Below are positions 7,376 to 14,342 of a DNA stretch of 37,297 nucleotides, piece by piece (within the stretch, counting starts at the first letter, position 1; the number at the start of each line of letters is the position of its first letter). The notes beneath the pieces were generated by a model. That model was given only the letters and a program-made list of their open reading frames with translations. It did no database searches and was not told where the DNA came from. Made by a program: the position numbers and the translations under genes. Origin of the DNA: Streptosporangiaceae bacterium (GTDB taxonomy: Bacteria > Actinomycetota > Actinomycetes > Streptosporangiales > Streptosporangiaceae); contig JAICWX010000055.1 of NCBI GenBank assembly GCA_025934635.1, positions 1-37,297 of the forward strand, given 5' to 3'.

Positions 7376-8281
7376 TTAAGAGACCGGGGGCGGGGTGCCG
7401 TCGGCGCTGGCGGCCAGCCCGGGGTCCCACCCGCAGATCAGGCAGGCGTGCCGGAACGCCGCGCGGGCGAATTCCAGCGCGGTGGCGTGCGGGTCGGCCG
7501 CGGACCGGACGTCGTCCCAGTCCAGGACGTACTCCCCCAGCGCGCCGTCCCAGCGCCCGGCCGGCAGCGACAGCTGGTCGAAGCCGGGCGGGGCCGGGTG
7601 CGCGTAGGCGTAGAACGCCGCCTTCGGGTAGCGGGCGTCGCCCGGCCACCAGCCCACCGCGACCTCCTGGGCGTCCATCGCGTTGCGCATGATGAAGTCG
7701 TCCGCCGGGGGCTGGGCCGGGAGGCCGGAGAACAGGCTCACGGACAGGTCGAAGGAGCCCCACCAGGCGTTGACCGGGGTCGCGCGGCCGCGGTAGGGGG
7801 CCCGGTAGGCGGCCAGCACCAGCGCCGCCGCAGTGGCGGCGGTGAAGTAGTCCCCGGCCTGGCCGGTGTCGTAGCGGGCGTGCTCCTCGTCGGCGTCCAG
7901 CGGCACCTGCCACGGGACCTCCTGTGGCGTGGGGTCGATCTCGACCGGGCCGCCGAGGTCGCGCACCGCGGCCAGCAGGTCCCGGGTGACCGCGCCGACC
8001 GGCCGGTGCGGGGTCAGCGGCACGCGGACCGCGCGGCCGTCGCTGTGCTCGACGGCCGCCTCGTGCCGCCGCAGGTCAAGGGCGACGACCAGTGATCCCG
8101 AACGATTGGGCGCGGGCAGTGGCAATGTCTCCCAGCCGCGCGCGGTCAGGCGCAGCGCGGCGTGCTGGAGCTGCGGCTCGGGCGGGGCGAGCCGCACCGC
8201 GAGCTTGCCCAGGACCTGAGTGTGGGCGTGCAGCGTGTCACACGTCGCCGTCCAGTCGCCGTAGTTAGCCGAAGGCAGCAT
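7376..8281 (-). CDS. DUF5996 family protein
   Basis: This 301-residue soluble protein spans the whole DUF5996 family. The N-terminal WTATCDTLHAHTQVLGKLAV (10-29) is its hallmark, followed by an internal PFx-like WQVPLD region and the VNAWWGSFDLSVSLFSG signature near 167-183. Late YPKAAFYAYAHPAPPGF and LGEYVLDWDDVR motifs complete the family pattern. The biochemical role of DUF5996 is not known. It begins 10 nt after the alpha/beta hydrolase stop and is the last gene of the six-gene minus-strand run. Conserved Trp/Asp/His residues suggest an enzyme or ligand-binding protein, but that is a guess. Confidence 0.85.
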   Translation of the reverse strand: MLPSANYGDWTATCDTLHAHTQVLGKLAVRLAPPEPQLQHAALRLTARGWETLPLPAPNRSGSLVVALDLRRHEAAVEHSDGRAVRVPLTPHRPVGAVTRDLLAAVRDLGGPVEIDPTPQEVPWQVPLDADEEHARYDTGQAGDYFTAATAAALVLAAYRAPYRGRATPVNAWWGSFDLSVSLFSGLPAQPPADDFIMRNAMDAQEVAVGWWPGDARYPKAAFYAYAHPAPPGFDQLSLPAGRWDGALGEYVLDWDDVRSAADPHATALEFARAAFRHACLICGWDPGLAASADGTPPPVS

Positions 8282-8291
8282 GGGGCCCAGG

Positions 8292-9065
8292 TTACGGGAG
8301 GACCCGGGTCAGGAAGCTCAGCAGGTGCTGGTTGAACTCGTCCGGGCGTTCCAGGTTGGGCAGGTGGCCGATGCCCGCCAGCAGGACGACCTCCGGATCG
8401 GGCAGGCAGCCGGCCAGCTCGCGGGTGATCTCCGCGGTGGAATACGCGTCATGGTCCCCGGTGCAGACCAGCGCCGGGGCACCCAGGGAGCGCAGGACGG
8501 GCTGGTAGTCGGGACGTTCGGCCCGGCCGCGGAGGGCGGCGGCGGCACCGGCCGGGTTGGTGGCCAGCATCATGGCCATGATGGCGGCCTTGAGTTCCGG
8601 GGCGGCGTGCGGGCCGAACAGCCGGGCGGCCATCTCCTCGGCGATCGGGCGCATCCCCTGTTCGTCCAGGGTCCGGGCACTGGCCAGGCGGGCCGACCGT
8701 TCCTCGGCGGTGCTCCGCGCCGCGGTGGTGGCGACGAACGCGTACGCCTGCCAGCGGTCCGGCTGGGCCGCGGCCAGCTCCATCACGACCAGGCCGCCCA
8801 TGCTCAGGCCGACCAGCGCCGCGGTGGCGATGCCCTTGCCGTCCAGCAGGTCACTGACGTCGGCGGCGAGCCGGGCCATCGGGACCGTGCCGGAGGTGAC
8901 CGGGCTGTCGCCGTAGCCGCGCAGGTCGGGGACGATGACCCGGAACCGGTCCTGGAGCGCGGCCAGCTGCGGGGCCCACATGCTCCGGTTGAAGGGGTGG
9001 CCGTGAATGAGGACGACGGCCGGGCCGTGGCCGGCGTCGTCGTGGGCGAGTTCGGTGGCTGCCAT
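8292..9065 (-). CDS. Alpha/beta hydrolase
   Basis: This 257-residue alpha/beta-fold hydrolase has the oxyanion HGHPFNR at 21-27, nucleophile elbow GLSMGG with Ser88, acid Asp in CTGDHD (204 or 206), and His234 in GIGHLPN. The Ser nucleophile marks an esterase, lactonase or C-C hydrolase rather than a dehalogenase. The ATG at 9065 is 1 nt after the stop of the upstream dehalogenase-like gene; a GTG at 9083 inside that gene is possible. No clear ribosome site exists, consistent with coupling. As fifth gene of the run it may act on the product of the preceding enzyme; that is inference. Confidence 0.88.
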   Translation of the reverse strand: MAATELAHDDAGHGPAVVLIHGHPFNRSMWAPQLAALQDRFRVIVPDLRGYGDSPVTSGTVPMARLAADVSDLLDGKGIATAALVGLSMGGLVVMELAAAQPDRWQAYAFVATTAARSTAEERSARLASARTLDEQGMRPIAEEMAARLFGPHAAPELKAAIMAMMLATNPAGAAAALRGRAERPDYQPVLRSLGAPALVCTGDHDAYSTAEITRELAGCLPDPEVVLLAGIGHLPNLERPDEFNQHLLSFLTRVLP

Positions 9066-9066
9066 G

Positions 9067-9954
9067 TCAGTCAAGGAAATCACGGAGGGCCGTGATGACC
9101 AGGTCGGGGGCTTCCTCGGGGATGAAGTGGCCGGTGGGCAGGGCCTCGCCGCGGACGTCGGCGGCGTAGTCCTGCCACACGCTCAGCGGCTGGTAGCCGC
9201 GGCCGACGAAGCCCTGGGTGCCCCACAGCACCAGGACCGGGCATTCGATCCGCTGCCCGGAGCCGTAGGTCTCGTCGTCGTGGACGAGGTCCAGGCTCGC
9301 GCCGGAGCGGTAGTCGGCGCACGAGCCGGCGATCGTCGCCGGGTCGGTGAAGCAGCGGATGTAGTCCGCGAGCACGTCCGGGTCGAGGCTCGCGCCCGGC
9401 CCGAGGAGCGGGCCGACGATGGAGTTGACCCAGAACCCCGGGTCGGCGCCGATCATGTGCTCGGGGATGCCGTGCCGCAGCGGCAGGAAGAACCAGTGGT
9501 AGTAGGCGGTGGCCATCTCCCGGGTGACGTTGCCGTAGATATGCCGGGTCGGCACGATGTCCAGCACGGCGAGCCGGGTGACGGCGCCGGGGTGGTCCAG
9601 CGTGAGCCGGTGCGAGACACGGGCCCCGCGGTCGTGGCCGACGAGCTGGAACGCGGTGAAGCCGAGCTCGCGCATGAGGCCCAGCTGGTCGCGGGCCATG
9701 GACCGCTTGGCGTACACCTCCCCGGCGGCGTCGGGGGCGGGCTTGCCCGAGTCGCCGTAGCCGCGCAGGTCGGCCAGCACGACCGTGTGGTCCTGGGCGA
9801 TGGCGGGGGCGACGTGCCGCCACATGAGGTGGTTCTCGGGGTAGCCGTGCAGCATCAGCACGGGTGACCCGGAGCCCGCGACGGCACAGTTGACCGTGAC
9901 GCCGTCGACGTCCACGCGGCGGGACTCGAAGCCGGGCAGCAGCGTTGTGTTCAC
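9067..9954 (-). CDS. Haloacetate (fluoroacetate) dehalogenase-like alpha/beta hydrolase
   Basis: This 295-residue enzyme matches bacterial fluoroacetate dehalogenase along its length. Nucleophile Asp108 lies in GHDRG; Arg109 and Arg112 correspond to the substrate-carboxylate arginines; Asp132 in LAVLDIVPT and His276 in TGHF complete the triad. His153-Trp154 and Tyr215 (DYRSG) correspond to the halide-stabilising residues. The pattern, with its constant small offset from the known enzyme, makes hydrolytic removal of halide from a short haloacid plausible. Some relatives are epoxide hydrolases, which the Asp nucleophile also allows. The start is GTG at 9954, 10 nt after the methyltransferase stop. 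Fold certain, substrate inferred. Confidence 0.82.
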   Translation of the reverse strand: MNTTLLPGFESRRVDVDGVTVNCAVAGSGSPVLMLHGYPENHLMWRHVAPAIAQDHTVVLADLRGYGDSGKPAPDAAGEVYAKRSMARDQLGLMRELGFTAFQLVGHDRGARVSHRLTLDHPGAVTRLAVLDIVPTRHIYGNVTREMATAYYHWFFLPLRHGIPEHMIGADPGFWVNSIVGPLLGPGASLDPDVLADYIRCFTDPATIAGSCADYRSGASLDLVHDDETYGSGQRIECPVLVLWGTQGFVGRGYQPLSVWQDYAADVRGEALPTGHFIPEEAPDLVITALRDFLD

Positions 9955-9964
9955 GAAACGCGCC

Positions 9965-10741
9965 TCACTTTCTTTCCAGCAGGAGGACCTGGGAGGTGAG
10001 CTGGCCGGAGCTCAGCAGCTGGCCGATGCGGTGGCTCTGCTCGGTAGCCGTCATCAGCTGCGGCGTGGCGCCAAAGCGGCGCTGCAGTTCGTGCTCGACG
10101 GCGGCGGTACGGTCATGCCAGCCGGCCGGCGGTGCCGGCATGTCCCGGGAGTCGGCTACGGCTTCGACGTCGAGGCCGGCGTGGTGGAGCAGCTCGTGCA
10201 GGCCGGTGCTGGCCGGGAAGTGGTTGCCGTGCGGCGGGTCGTCGAGCTGGCCCGTGACCGCCAGGAAAACGAGCAGGCCGATCCGGCCGCCCGGGCGGAC
10301 CACGCGGCGCAGCCCGCGCAGCATGGCCAGCTGTTCGTCCGGGCCGGCGGCGGTGCACAGGACGCCCAGGCACCAGGCTGCGCGGAACGCGCCGGACCTG
10401 AAGGGCAGGGCCGTCGCGTCGGCCTGGACGACCCGCAGGCCGAAGAGCCTGGCCGCCGCGCGGCACGCGTCCGGCTCGGGTTCGGCCAGGACCGGCCGGG
10501 CGCCGGTCCTGGCGGCCGCGTAGGCGGCGGGGCCGCCGGCGCCAGCCCCGACGTCGAGCAGCAGCTCATCCGGCGCGGGGCGCAGGCTTTGCAGCAGCCA
10601 GTCCAGCGCGGCCGGCTTTCCGCTCCCCCGGCAGGCGGCGGGAATGTAATACTCAGGCCCCAGGTCGACGGCGATCTGCGCGGTCCACCCGGCCACGGTG
10701 TCGAACTCGGCCTCCATCGGGTCGCTCGGGTCACGGCTCAT
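9965..10741 (-). CDS. Class I SAM-dependent methyltransferase
   Basis: This is a 258-residue cytosolic methyltransferase. Motif I is LLDVGAGAGG (61-70), the acidic end of beta-2 is in VLAEPE, motif II is VVQADATALPF, and motif III is RVVRPGGRIGLLVF. The region around HHAGLDVEAVADS matches the C-terminal beta-alpha pair of Methyltransf_11/UbiE-like proteins. The substrate is unknown. Its ATG lies inside the 3' end of the MTHFR-like gene (11-nt overlap), so the two are translationally coupled. Coupling a methyltransferase to a folate C1 enzyme is suggestive, though SAM rather than folate is its donor. Confidence 0.88.
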   Translation of the reverse strand: MSRDPSDPMEAEFDTVAGWTAQIAVDLGPEYYIPAACRGSGKPAALDWLLQSLRPAPDELLLDVGAGAGGPAAYAAARTGARPVLAEPEPDACRAAARLFGLRVVQADATALPFRSGAFRAAWCLGVLCTAAGPDEQLAMLRGLRRVVRPGGRIGLLVFLAVTGQLDDPPHGNHFPASTGLHELLHHAGLDVEAVADSRDMPAPPAGWHDRTAAVEHELQRRFGATPQLMTATEQSHRIGQLLSSGQLTSQVLLLERK

Positions 10742-11708
10742 GGCGGCGTTCTTCCCGGATACGCGTCGCCAATTCGGCTTTGACCTGGGCGGCGAACTGG
10801 TAGCCGCGGGCCGACGCCGGGCCCGAGATATTCACCCCGGCGATGCCCGGGATGGCCAGCAGCGCGCGGGCCTCGCGGGCGGCGGCGGCGATGCCCGCGG
10901 CGACCGGGTCGGGCGCGTCCAGGACGCGGCGGACGGCGGCCGGGTCGAGTTCGAGGCCGGGCAGCCCGCGGAGGACGGCGGCGGACGGCTCGTCGGTGAA
11001 GACGGCGACCGCCGCGATGACCGGGATCGTCACCCCGGCGCCGGGCGCGGCGGCCATGAAGGCGGTCACCGACGCCACCGTGTCGTGGTTGAGCACGGCG
11101 GCGGCCGCGCCGGCCCGCTGCTTCTGGGCCAGCCGGAACGGCCGCCGGGACCGGGGCGGCGCGGCCGGGGTCTCGGGGACGGCCGCGGCCATCCCGACCG
11201 ACGCGGCCAGCGCGGCCAGCCGCGGCCCGTCGAGGTCGAAGACCTGGGTCACGTCGGGCCGCACGTCGTAGGCCCGCGCGTCGCCGGTGACGCACAGGAC
11301 GGCGTCGACCCCGAGCTGGCGCAGGCCGGTCAGCTCCTGCTCCAGCACGATCCGGTTCCGGTCCCGGCAGGCCAGCGTGATCCACGGCCGCGCCCCGGCC
11401 TCCCGCAGGATCGACGCCAGCAGCACGGGCGGGAAATCGGGCCGGTTCTGGTGCTCCCCGACCAGGACGGCGTCGCACGACGGCGCCAGCGTCGCGGCGA
11501 TCGCCCGGTGCGCGGGCACGGAGTACGGTTCCGAGCTGAAGTCGGTCAGGATCAGCGGCACCTGGCGCAGCGGCACGGCCGGTACCGGATCGGCCCACCG
11601 GACCGGGTCCGGGAACACGCACGGACGCGGGATGACCTCACAGCGGCCGTCGGCCCGCACCCCGCCGCACGGCCCCATCACCATGTGCTTGGGGCATGAG
11701 TCCGTCAC
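10731..11708 (-). CDS. Methylenetetrahydrofolate reductase-like protein with N-terminal Cys module
   Basis: This 325-residue protein has two parts. Residues 1-32 hold four cysteines (5, 14, 23, 30) in CPKHMVMGPCGG and CEV contexts, the hallmark of the MTHFR_C/MetV-type segment (Pfam PF12225), which in MetV proteins binds an Fe-S cluster or metal. The rest is a TIM-barrel of the YitJ/BhmT-type reductase: ACRDRNR (about 120), the LGVDAVLCVTGD motif and VFDLDGPRL. Members interconvert 5,10-methylene- and 5-methyl-tetrahydrofolate using flavin. The Cys module normally follows or is separate from the barrel; here it precedes it. GTG at 11708 is the start, 2 nt after the TetR stop; no ribosome site, so coupled. 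The electron donor is unknown. Confidence 0.8.
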   Translation of the reverse strand: MTDSCPKHMVMGPCGGVRADGRCEVIPRPCVFPDPVRWADPVPAVPLRQVPLILTDFSSEPYSVPAHRAIAATLAPSCDAVLVGEHQNRPDFPPVLLASILREAGARPWITLACRDRNRIVLEQELTGLRQLGVDAVLCVTGDARAYDVRPDVTQVFDLDGPRLAALAASVGMAAAVPETPAAPPRSRRPFRLAQKQRAGAAAAVLNHDTVASVTAFMAAAPGAGVTIPVIAAVAVFTDEPSAAVLRGLPGLELDPAAVRRVLDAPDPVAAGIAAAAREARALLAIPGIAGVNISGPASARGYQFAAQVKAELATRIREERRHEP

Positions 11709-11710
11709 GG

Positions 11711-12409
11711 CTACGACGGTAGCGCTGGCCAGGGGCGGCCGGTCATCACGGTCAGGTGGAGGGCGACGACCGTATCCTCCAGCTCCGGCAGGGCGTCGGT
11801 CCGGTCCGCGTAGACCAGGGACCGAACGAGTTCGGCCGTTGCCCCGGCCAGTGCCAGATACGCCGCCTCGGGGAGGGCGGGCCACTCCGGGTGCCGCCTT
11901 CGCGCCCGCTCGTGCCAGGTCTGGTTCAGGCCCGCGAAGATCCGCGGCGCGGCGTCGAGCCGCCGGGCGGCGGCCGCCCCGGCGGCCGGCATGTGCAGGT
12001 AGAAGACCCGGGCGAAGGCCGGCTCGTCGGCCAGGAACGCCAGGTAACCGCGAACCGCGGCGCGGAGCCGGTCCTCCGCGCTGGCCCCGGCGGGCAGGTT
12101 CCTGGCGGTGTCCACCGCCCGGGCCCGCAGGAGCTCACGCCCCTCGCCGGTCGCGGCCAGGAAGCATTCTTCCTTGTTGCCGAAGTGCTCGTAGAAGGCG
12201 TTCCGGGAGACCCGGGCGCCGCGGACGATGTCGGCGACGGTGACCGAGTGGTAACCGGCTTCTGACACCGCGGCGATGACCGAGCGCAGCAGCCGTTCCC
12301 GCTGCGACGCGCGGACGTCGTGCGCGGGCAGGCGGCTCCGGCCGCGGGGAAGCCCCGGCTGGCCCAGATGCGTCCGGGCCAGCGTCCCCGCTTGCCTGGG
12401 TTCGGCCAC
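11711..12409 (-). CDS. TetR-family repressor heading the six-gene operon
   Basis: This 232-residue regulator has a basic N-terminal extension (1-33), then the HTH (about 35-82) with DIVRGARVSRNAFYEHFGNKEECF. The C-terminal helical domain ends in a Leu-rich dimer helix. It is the first gene of the minus-strand run and is divergent from a small-protein/GNAT pair, with a perfect-arm 24-bp palindrome between. The start is GTG at 12409: TACTGT lies 6 nt upstream and there is no ribosome site, so a leaderless transcript is likely. An internal start after the basic arm cannot be excluded. Autorepression and control of both directions are inferred. Confidence 0.9.
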   Translation of the reverse strand: MAEPRQAGTLARTHLGQPGLPRGRSRLPAHDVRASQRERLLRSVIAAVSEAGYHSVTVADIVRGARVSRNAFYEHFGNKEECFLAATGEGRELLRARAVDTARNLPAGASAEDRLRAAVRGYLAFLADEPAFARVFYLHMPAAGAAAARRLDAAPRIFAGLNQTWHERARRRHPEWPALPEAAYLALAGATAELVRSLVYADRTDALPELEDTVVALHLTVMTGRPWPALPS

Positions 12410-12433
12410 GGGATTACAGTATCCGCTATGACC

Positions 12434-12457
12434 CTAAAGTACGGCCGCGTACTTTAG
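12434..12457. promoter_or_regulatory. TetR operator in divergent promoter region
   Basis: Two perfect 10-bp arms, CTAAAGTACG and CGTACTTTAG, are separated by 4 nt (GCCG). The dyad ends 3 nt before the ATG of the small plus-strand gene and 25 nt upstream of the TetR GTG. The plus-gene candidate -10 (TACTTT, 12450-12455) lies inside the right arm; the minus-gene -10 (TACTGT) lies at 12416-12421. Such an arrangement suits repression of both transcripts. Confidence 0.8.
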
Positions 12458-12460
12458 CTG

Positions 12461-12730
12461 ATGATCATGGGCAGCGAATCATCAGGGCTGAGCGAACTAG
12501 CGGCCGAGTTTCCCGGTTACGACTTCGGCACTCAGCGGACATGGGACGGCGTCTCGATCATCGCCATCCGCCAGGACCGCTCCGAGCGCTCGGGGCTGTA
12601 CGCCGTCATCACCGCCGACGCCGACGAGATGCGGCTGGCCTTGCTCGAGGGGACGCGCCAGCATGATGGCGCGCTGCACGGTGGCGCGCTGCACGGTGGC
12701 GCGCTGCCGGAACCGCGGGTCGGCTCGTAG
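12461..12730 (+). CDS. Small protein of unknown function (89 aa)
   Basis: This 89-residue soluble protein has no recognised domain. Residues about 8-65 form a compact alpha/beta-looking unit rich in aromatic and acidic positions (ELAAEFPGYDFGTQRTWDG). The C-terminal ~25 residues come from a 15-nt tandem repeat giving HGGAL units, probably disordered. Similar short proteins occur in other actinomycetes, but I know no function. There is no ribosome site; the TetR operator abuts the ATG, so a leaderless start at 12461 (or the ATG at 12467) is likely. The next gene starts at the base after its stop, so they form an operon controlled by the divergent TetR. Confidence 0.7.
   Translation: MIMGSESSGLSELAAEFPGYDFGTQRTWDGVSIIAIRQDRSERSGLYAVITADADEMRLALLEGTRQHDGALHGGALHGGALPEPRVGS
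12668..12712 (+). repeat. 15-nt tandem repeat in coding sequence (about 2.7 copies)
   Basis: The unit GGCGCGCTGCACGGT occurs at 12668-12682 and 12683-12697 exactly, then decays at 12698-12712. It encodes GALHG units at the C-terminus of the 89-residue protein and keeps the frame. Confidence 0.9.
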
Positions 12731-13201
12731 GTGCGGATCGTCGTTGACGACCTGACCGGCCCGCAGATCGCCCGGTTCCTCGAGGAGCACGTCCGGGAGA
12801 TGCGGGCGACGACGCCCCCGGAGAGCAAGCACGCCCTGGATCTCGACGCGCTGCGCGGGCCGGGCATCACCTTCTGGACGGTCCTGGACGGCGGCACCGT
12901 CGTCGGCTGCGGGGCGCTCAAGCGACTGGACGCGAGCCACGCCGAGGTGAAGTCGATGCGGACCCTGGCCGCGCGCAAGCGCACCGGGATCGCTTCCCTC
13001 ATCCTCGGGCACATCATCGCCGAGGCCCGGCGGATGGGATTTACCCGGCTCAGCCTGGAGACCGGCTCGGCCGAGTTCTTCGCCCCCGCGCGGAAGCTGT
13101 ACGAGAAGTTCGGGTTCCGGTACTGCGAGCCGTTCGCGGACTACCGGCCGGACCCGCTCAGCGTGTTCCTGACGCGGACGCTCCCGGGGTCACCTGACTA
13201 G
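12731..13201 (+). CDS. GNAT-family N-acetyltransferase
   Basis: This 156-residue acetyl-CoA-dependent acetyltransferase has the core strand VVGCGALKRLD (about 57-67), followed by motif A, MRTLAARKRTGIASLILGHI (76-95), with the R/K-x-x-G-x-A acetyl-CoA pyrophosphate loop. Motif B is LYEKFGFRYCEPFADY. The layout resembles YsnE/ElaA-type small-molecule acetyltransferases. It starts at GTG directly after the stop of the 89-residue protein, with no gap, so the two are coupled. The 3' end runs into a 23-bp tandem repeat covering its stop codon. The substrate is unknown. Confidence 0.9.
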   Translation: MRIVVDDLTGPQIARFLEEHVREMRATTPPESKHALDLDALRGPGITFWTVLDGGTVVGCGALKRLDASHAEVKSMRTLAARKRTGIASLILGHIIAEARRMGFTRLSLETGSAEFFAPARKLYEKFGFRYCEPFADYRPDPLSVFLTRTLPGSPD

Positions 13202-13251
13202 ACCGCCCGGGGTCACCTGATCAGGTCGCCCGGGGTCACCTGGTTAGATCG
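13183..13251. repeat. 23-bp tandem repeat, three copies, over a stop codon
   Basis: Units lie at 13183-13205, 13206-13228 and 13229-13251. Each begins CCCGGGGTCACCTG and ends with a variable TAG/CAG-type tail and CG. The first copy contains the stop of the GNAT gene and the last ends 4 nt before the next start. The 23-nt length is not a multiple of three. Confidence 0.92.
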
Positions 13252-13255
13252 TCGG

Positions 13256-13945
13256 GTGGTCCCTGACGACATCCATGATTTCTTCCTGGGCACGGCCGGC
13301 GTGGCCGGGGCGCTCATCGGGCTGCTGTTCGTGGCCATCTCGGTCTCGGCCGGGCGGCTGAGCGGTGACGGCGCCCAGGTGCACCGCATCCGGGCGACGG
13401 CGGCGCTGACGGCGTTCACCAACGCGCTCGCGGTGTCGCTGTTCGCCCTGATCCCCGGGCACAAGATCGGGCCGACGGCGATAGCGACGGGCGGCAGCGG
13501 GCTCGCCTTCGTGGCGGCGTCGCTGCTGTCGCTGATCCGGCTGCGCCAGGTGCACTGGGGCACGGTGCGCGACGCGCTGTTCCTGACCGGGCTGGCCGTG
13601 ACGTTCGTGTTCCAGCTCACCCAGGGCCTGGACCTGCTTGACCGGCCGGGCGACGCCGGCGCGGTGCAGACGATCGCGATCTTGGTGATCACCTGCTTCC
13701 TGGTCGGGATCGCCCGGTCCTGGGAGCTGATCGGCGGCCCGTCGATCGGCTTCACGCACGAGGTCGTGGCCATGGCCCGGAGCCGCCTGCCGGAGCGGGC
13801 CCAGCCCGAGCAGGCCCAATCCGATCAGGCCCAGCCCGAGCGGGCCCAATCCGAACAGGCTCAATCCGCGGAAGGCGCGACTGGGGAGGGCGAGACGGGG
13901 AAGGGGGGCCCGCATGAGACTGCAGAAGACGGTGGTCACCGATAA
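13256..13945 (+). CDS. Five-helix membrane protein with charged repeat tail
   Basis: This is a 229-residue protein of unknown function. Five hydrophobic segments are visible at about residues 9-31, 47-67, 75-95, 104-126 and 137-155. The first carries small residues (GTAGVAGALIGLLF), suggesting tight helix packing. The C-terminal ~55 residues are soluble and made largely of five degenerate pentapeptides of the form PERAQ/SDQAQ, likely disordered and cytoplasmic. The start is GTG at 13256. Its 3' end overlaps the SRPBCC gene by 32 nt, so the two are coupled. No transporter or enzyme family is recognised. Confidence 0.75.
   Translation: MVPDDIHDFFLGTAGVAGALIGLLFVAISVSAGRLSGDGAQVHRIRATAALTAFTNALAVSLFALIPGHKIGPTAIATGGSGLAFVAASLLSLIRLRQVHWGTVRDALFLTGLAVTFVFQLTQGLDLLDRPGDAGAVQTIAILVITCFLVGIARSWELIGGPSIGFTHEVVAMARSRLPERAQPEQAQSDQAQPERAQSEQAQSAEGATGEGETGKGGPHETAEDGGHR
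13790..13864 (+). repeat. 15-nt tandem repeat in coding sequence (five degenerate units)
   Basis: Five consecutive 15-nt units encode PERAQ, PEQAQ, SDQAQ, PERAQ and SEQAQ. A 30-nt higher-order copy is visible (13805-13834 against 13835-13864). It forms the cytoplasmic tail of the membrane protein and preserves the frame. Confidence 0.88.
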
Positions 13946-14342
13946 GCCGCCCGCGAGGGTCTTCGACTACCTCAGCGACTTCACCTCGACGACCGACTGG
14001 GACCCCGGCACCGTCACCACCGTGCGGCAGGACGGCGACGGCGGGGTCGGTACCAGCTACCTCAACACCTCCGAGTTCCTGGGCCGCCGGACTGAGCTGC
14101 GCTACGTGGTGGAGGAACTCGTGCCCGGTGAGCGGATCCGGCTCCGCGGCGAGAACAAGACGGTCACCTCCGTCGACACCATCGCCGTGCGGCCGTCCGG
14201 GGCGGGGGCCGAGGTCACCTATACGGCCGAGTTCACTTTCAAGGGGGCGGCCCGGTACATCGCCCCGCTGTTCCGGCCCGCCCTGACCCGGCTCGGCGAC
14301 CAGGCTGAGACGGGGCTGCGGCAGGCGCTGGCCCGGCTCTAG
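13914..14342 (+). CDS. SRPBCC (START-like) family protein
   Basis: This 142-residue protein has the helix-grip fold of polyketide cyclase/START-like proteins. The N-terminus (TVVTDKPPARVFDYLSDF, 6-23) is the first strand and helix; W29 and the following TSYLNTSEFLGRR and ERIRLRGEN strands, and a long C-terminal amphipathic helix, complete the pattern. Such proteins bind lipids or other hydrophobic ligands; the function here is unknown. A GGGGGG run about 6 nt upstream supports the ATG at 13914. It overlaps the upstream membrane-protein gene by 32 nt and the convergent gene by 4 nt. Confidence 0.85.
   Translation: MRLQKTVVTDKPPARVFDYLSDFTSTTDWDPGTVTTVRQDGDGGVGTSYLNTSEFLGRRTELRYVVEELVPGERIRLRGENKTVTSVDTIAVRPSGAGAEVTYTAEFTFKGAARYIAPLFRPALTRLGDQAETGLRQALARL

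Noticed and set aside
13183..13251. 23-bp repeats as a CRISPR array
   Set aside because: The copies are contiguous with no spacers and no cas gene is present.
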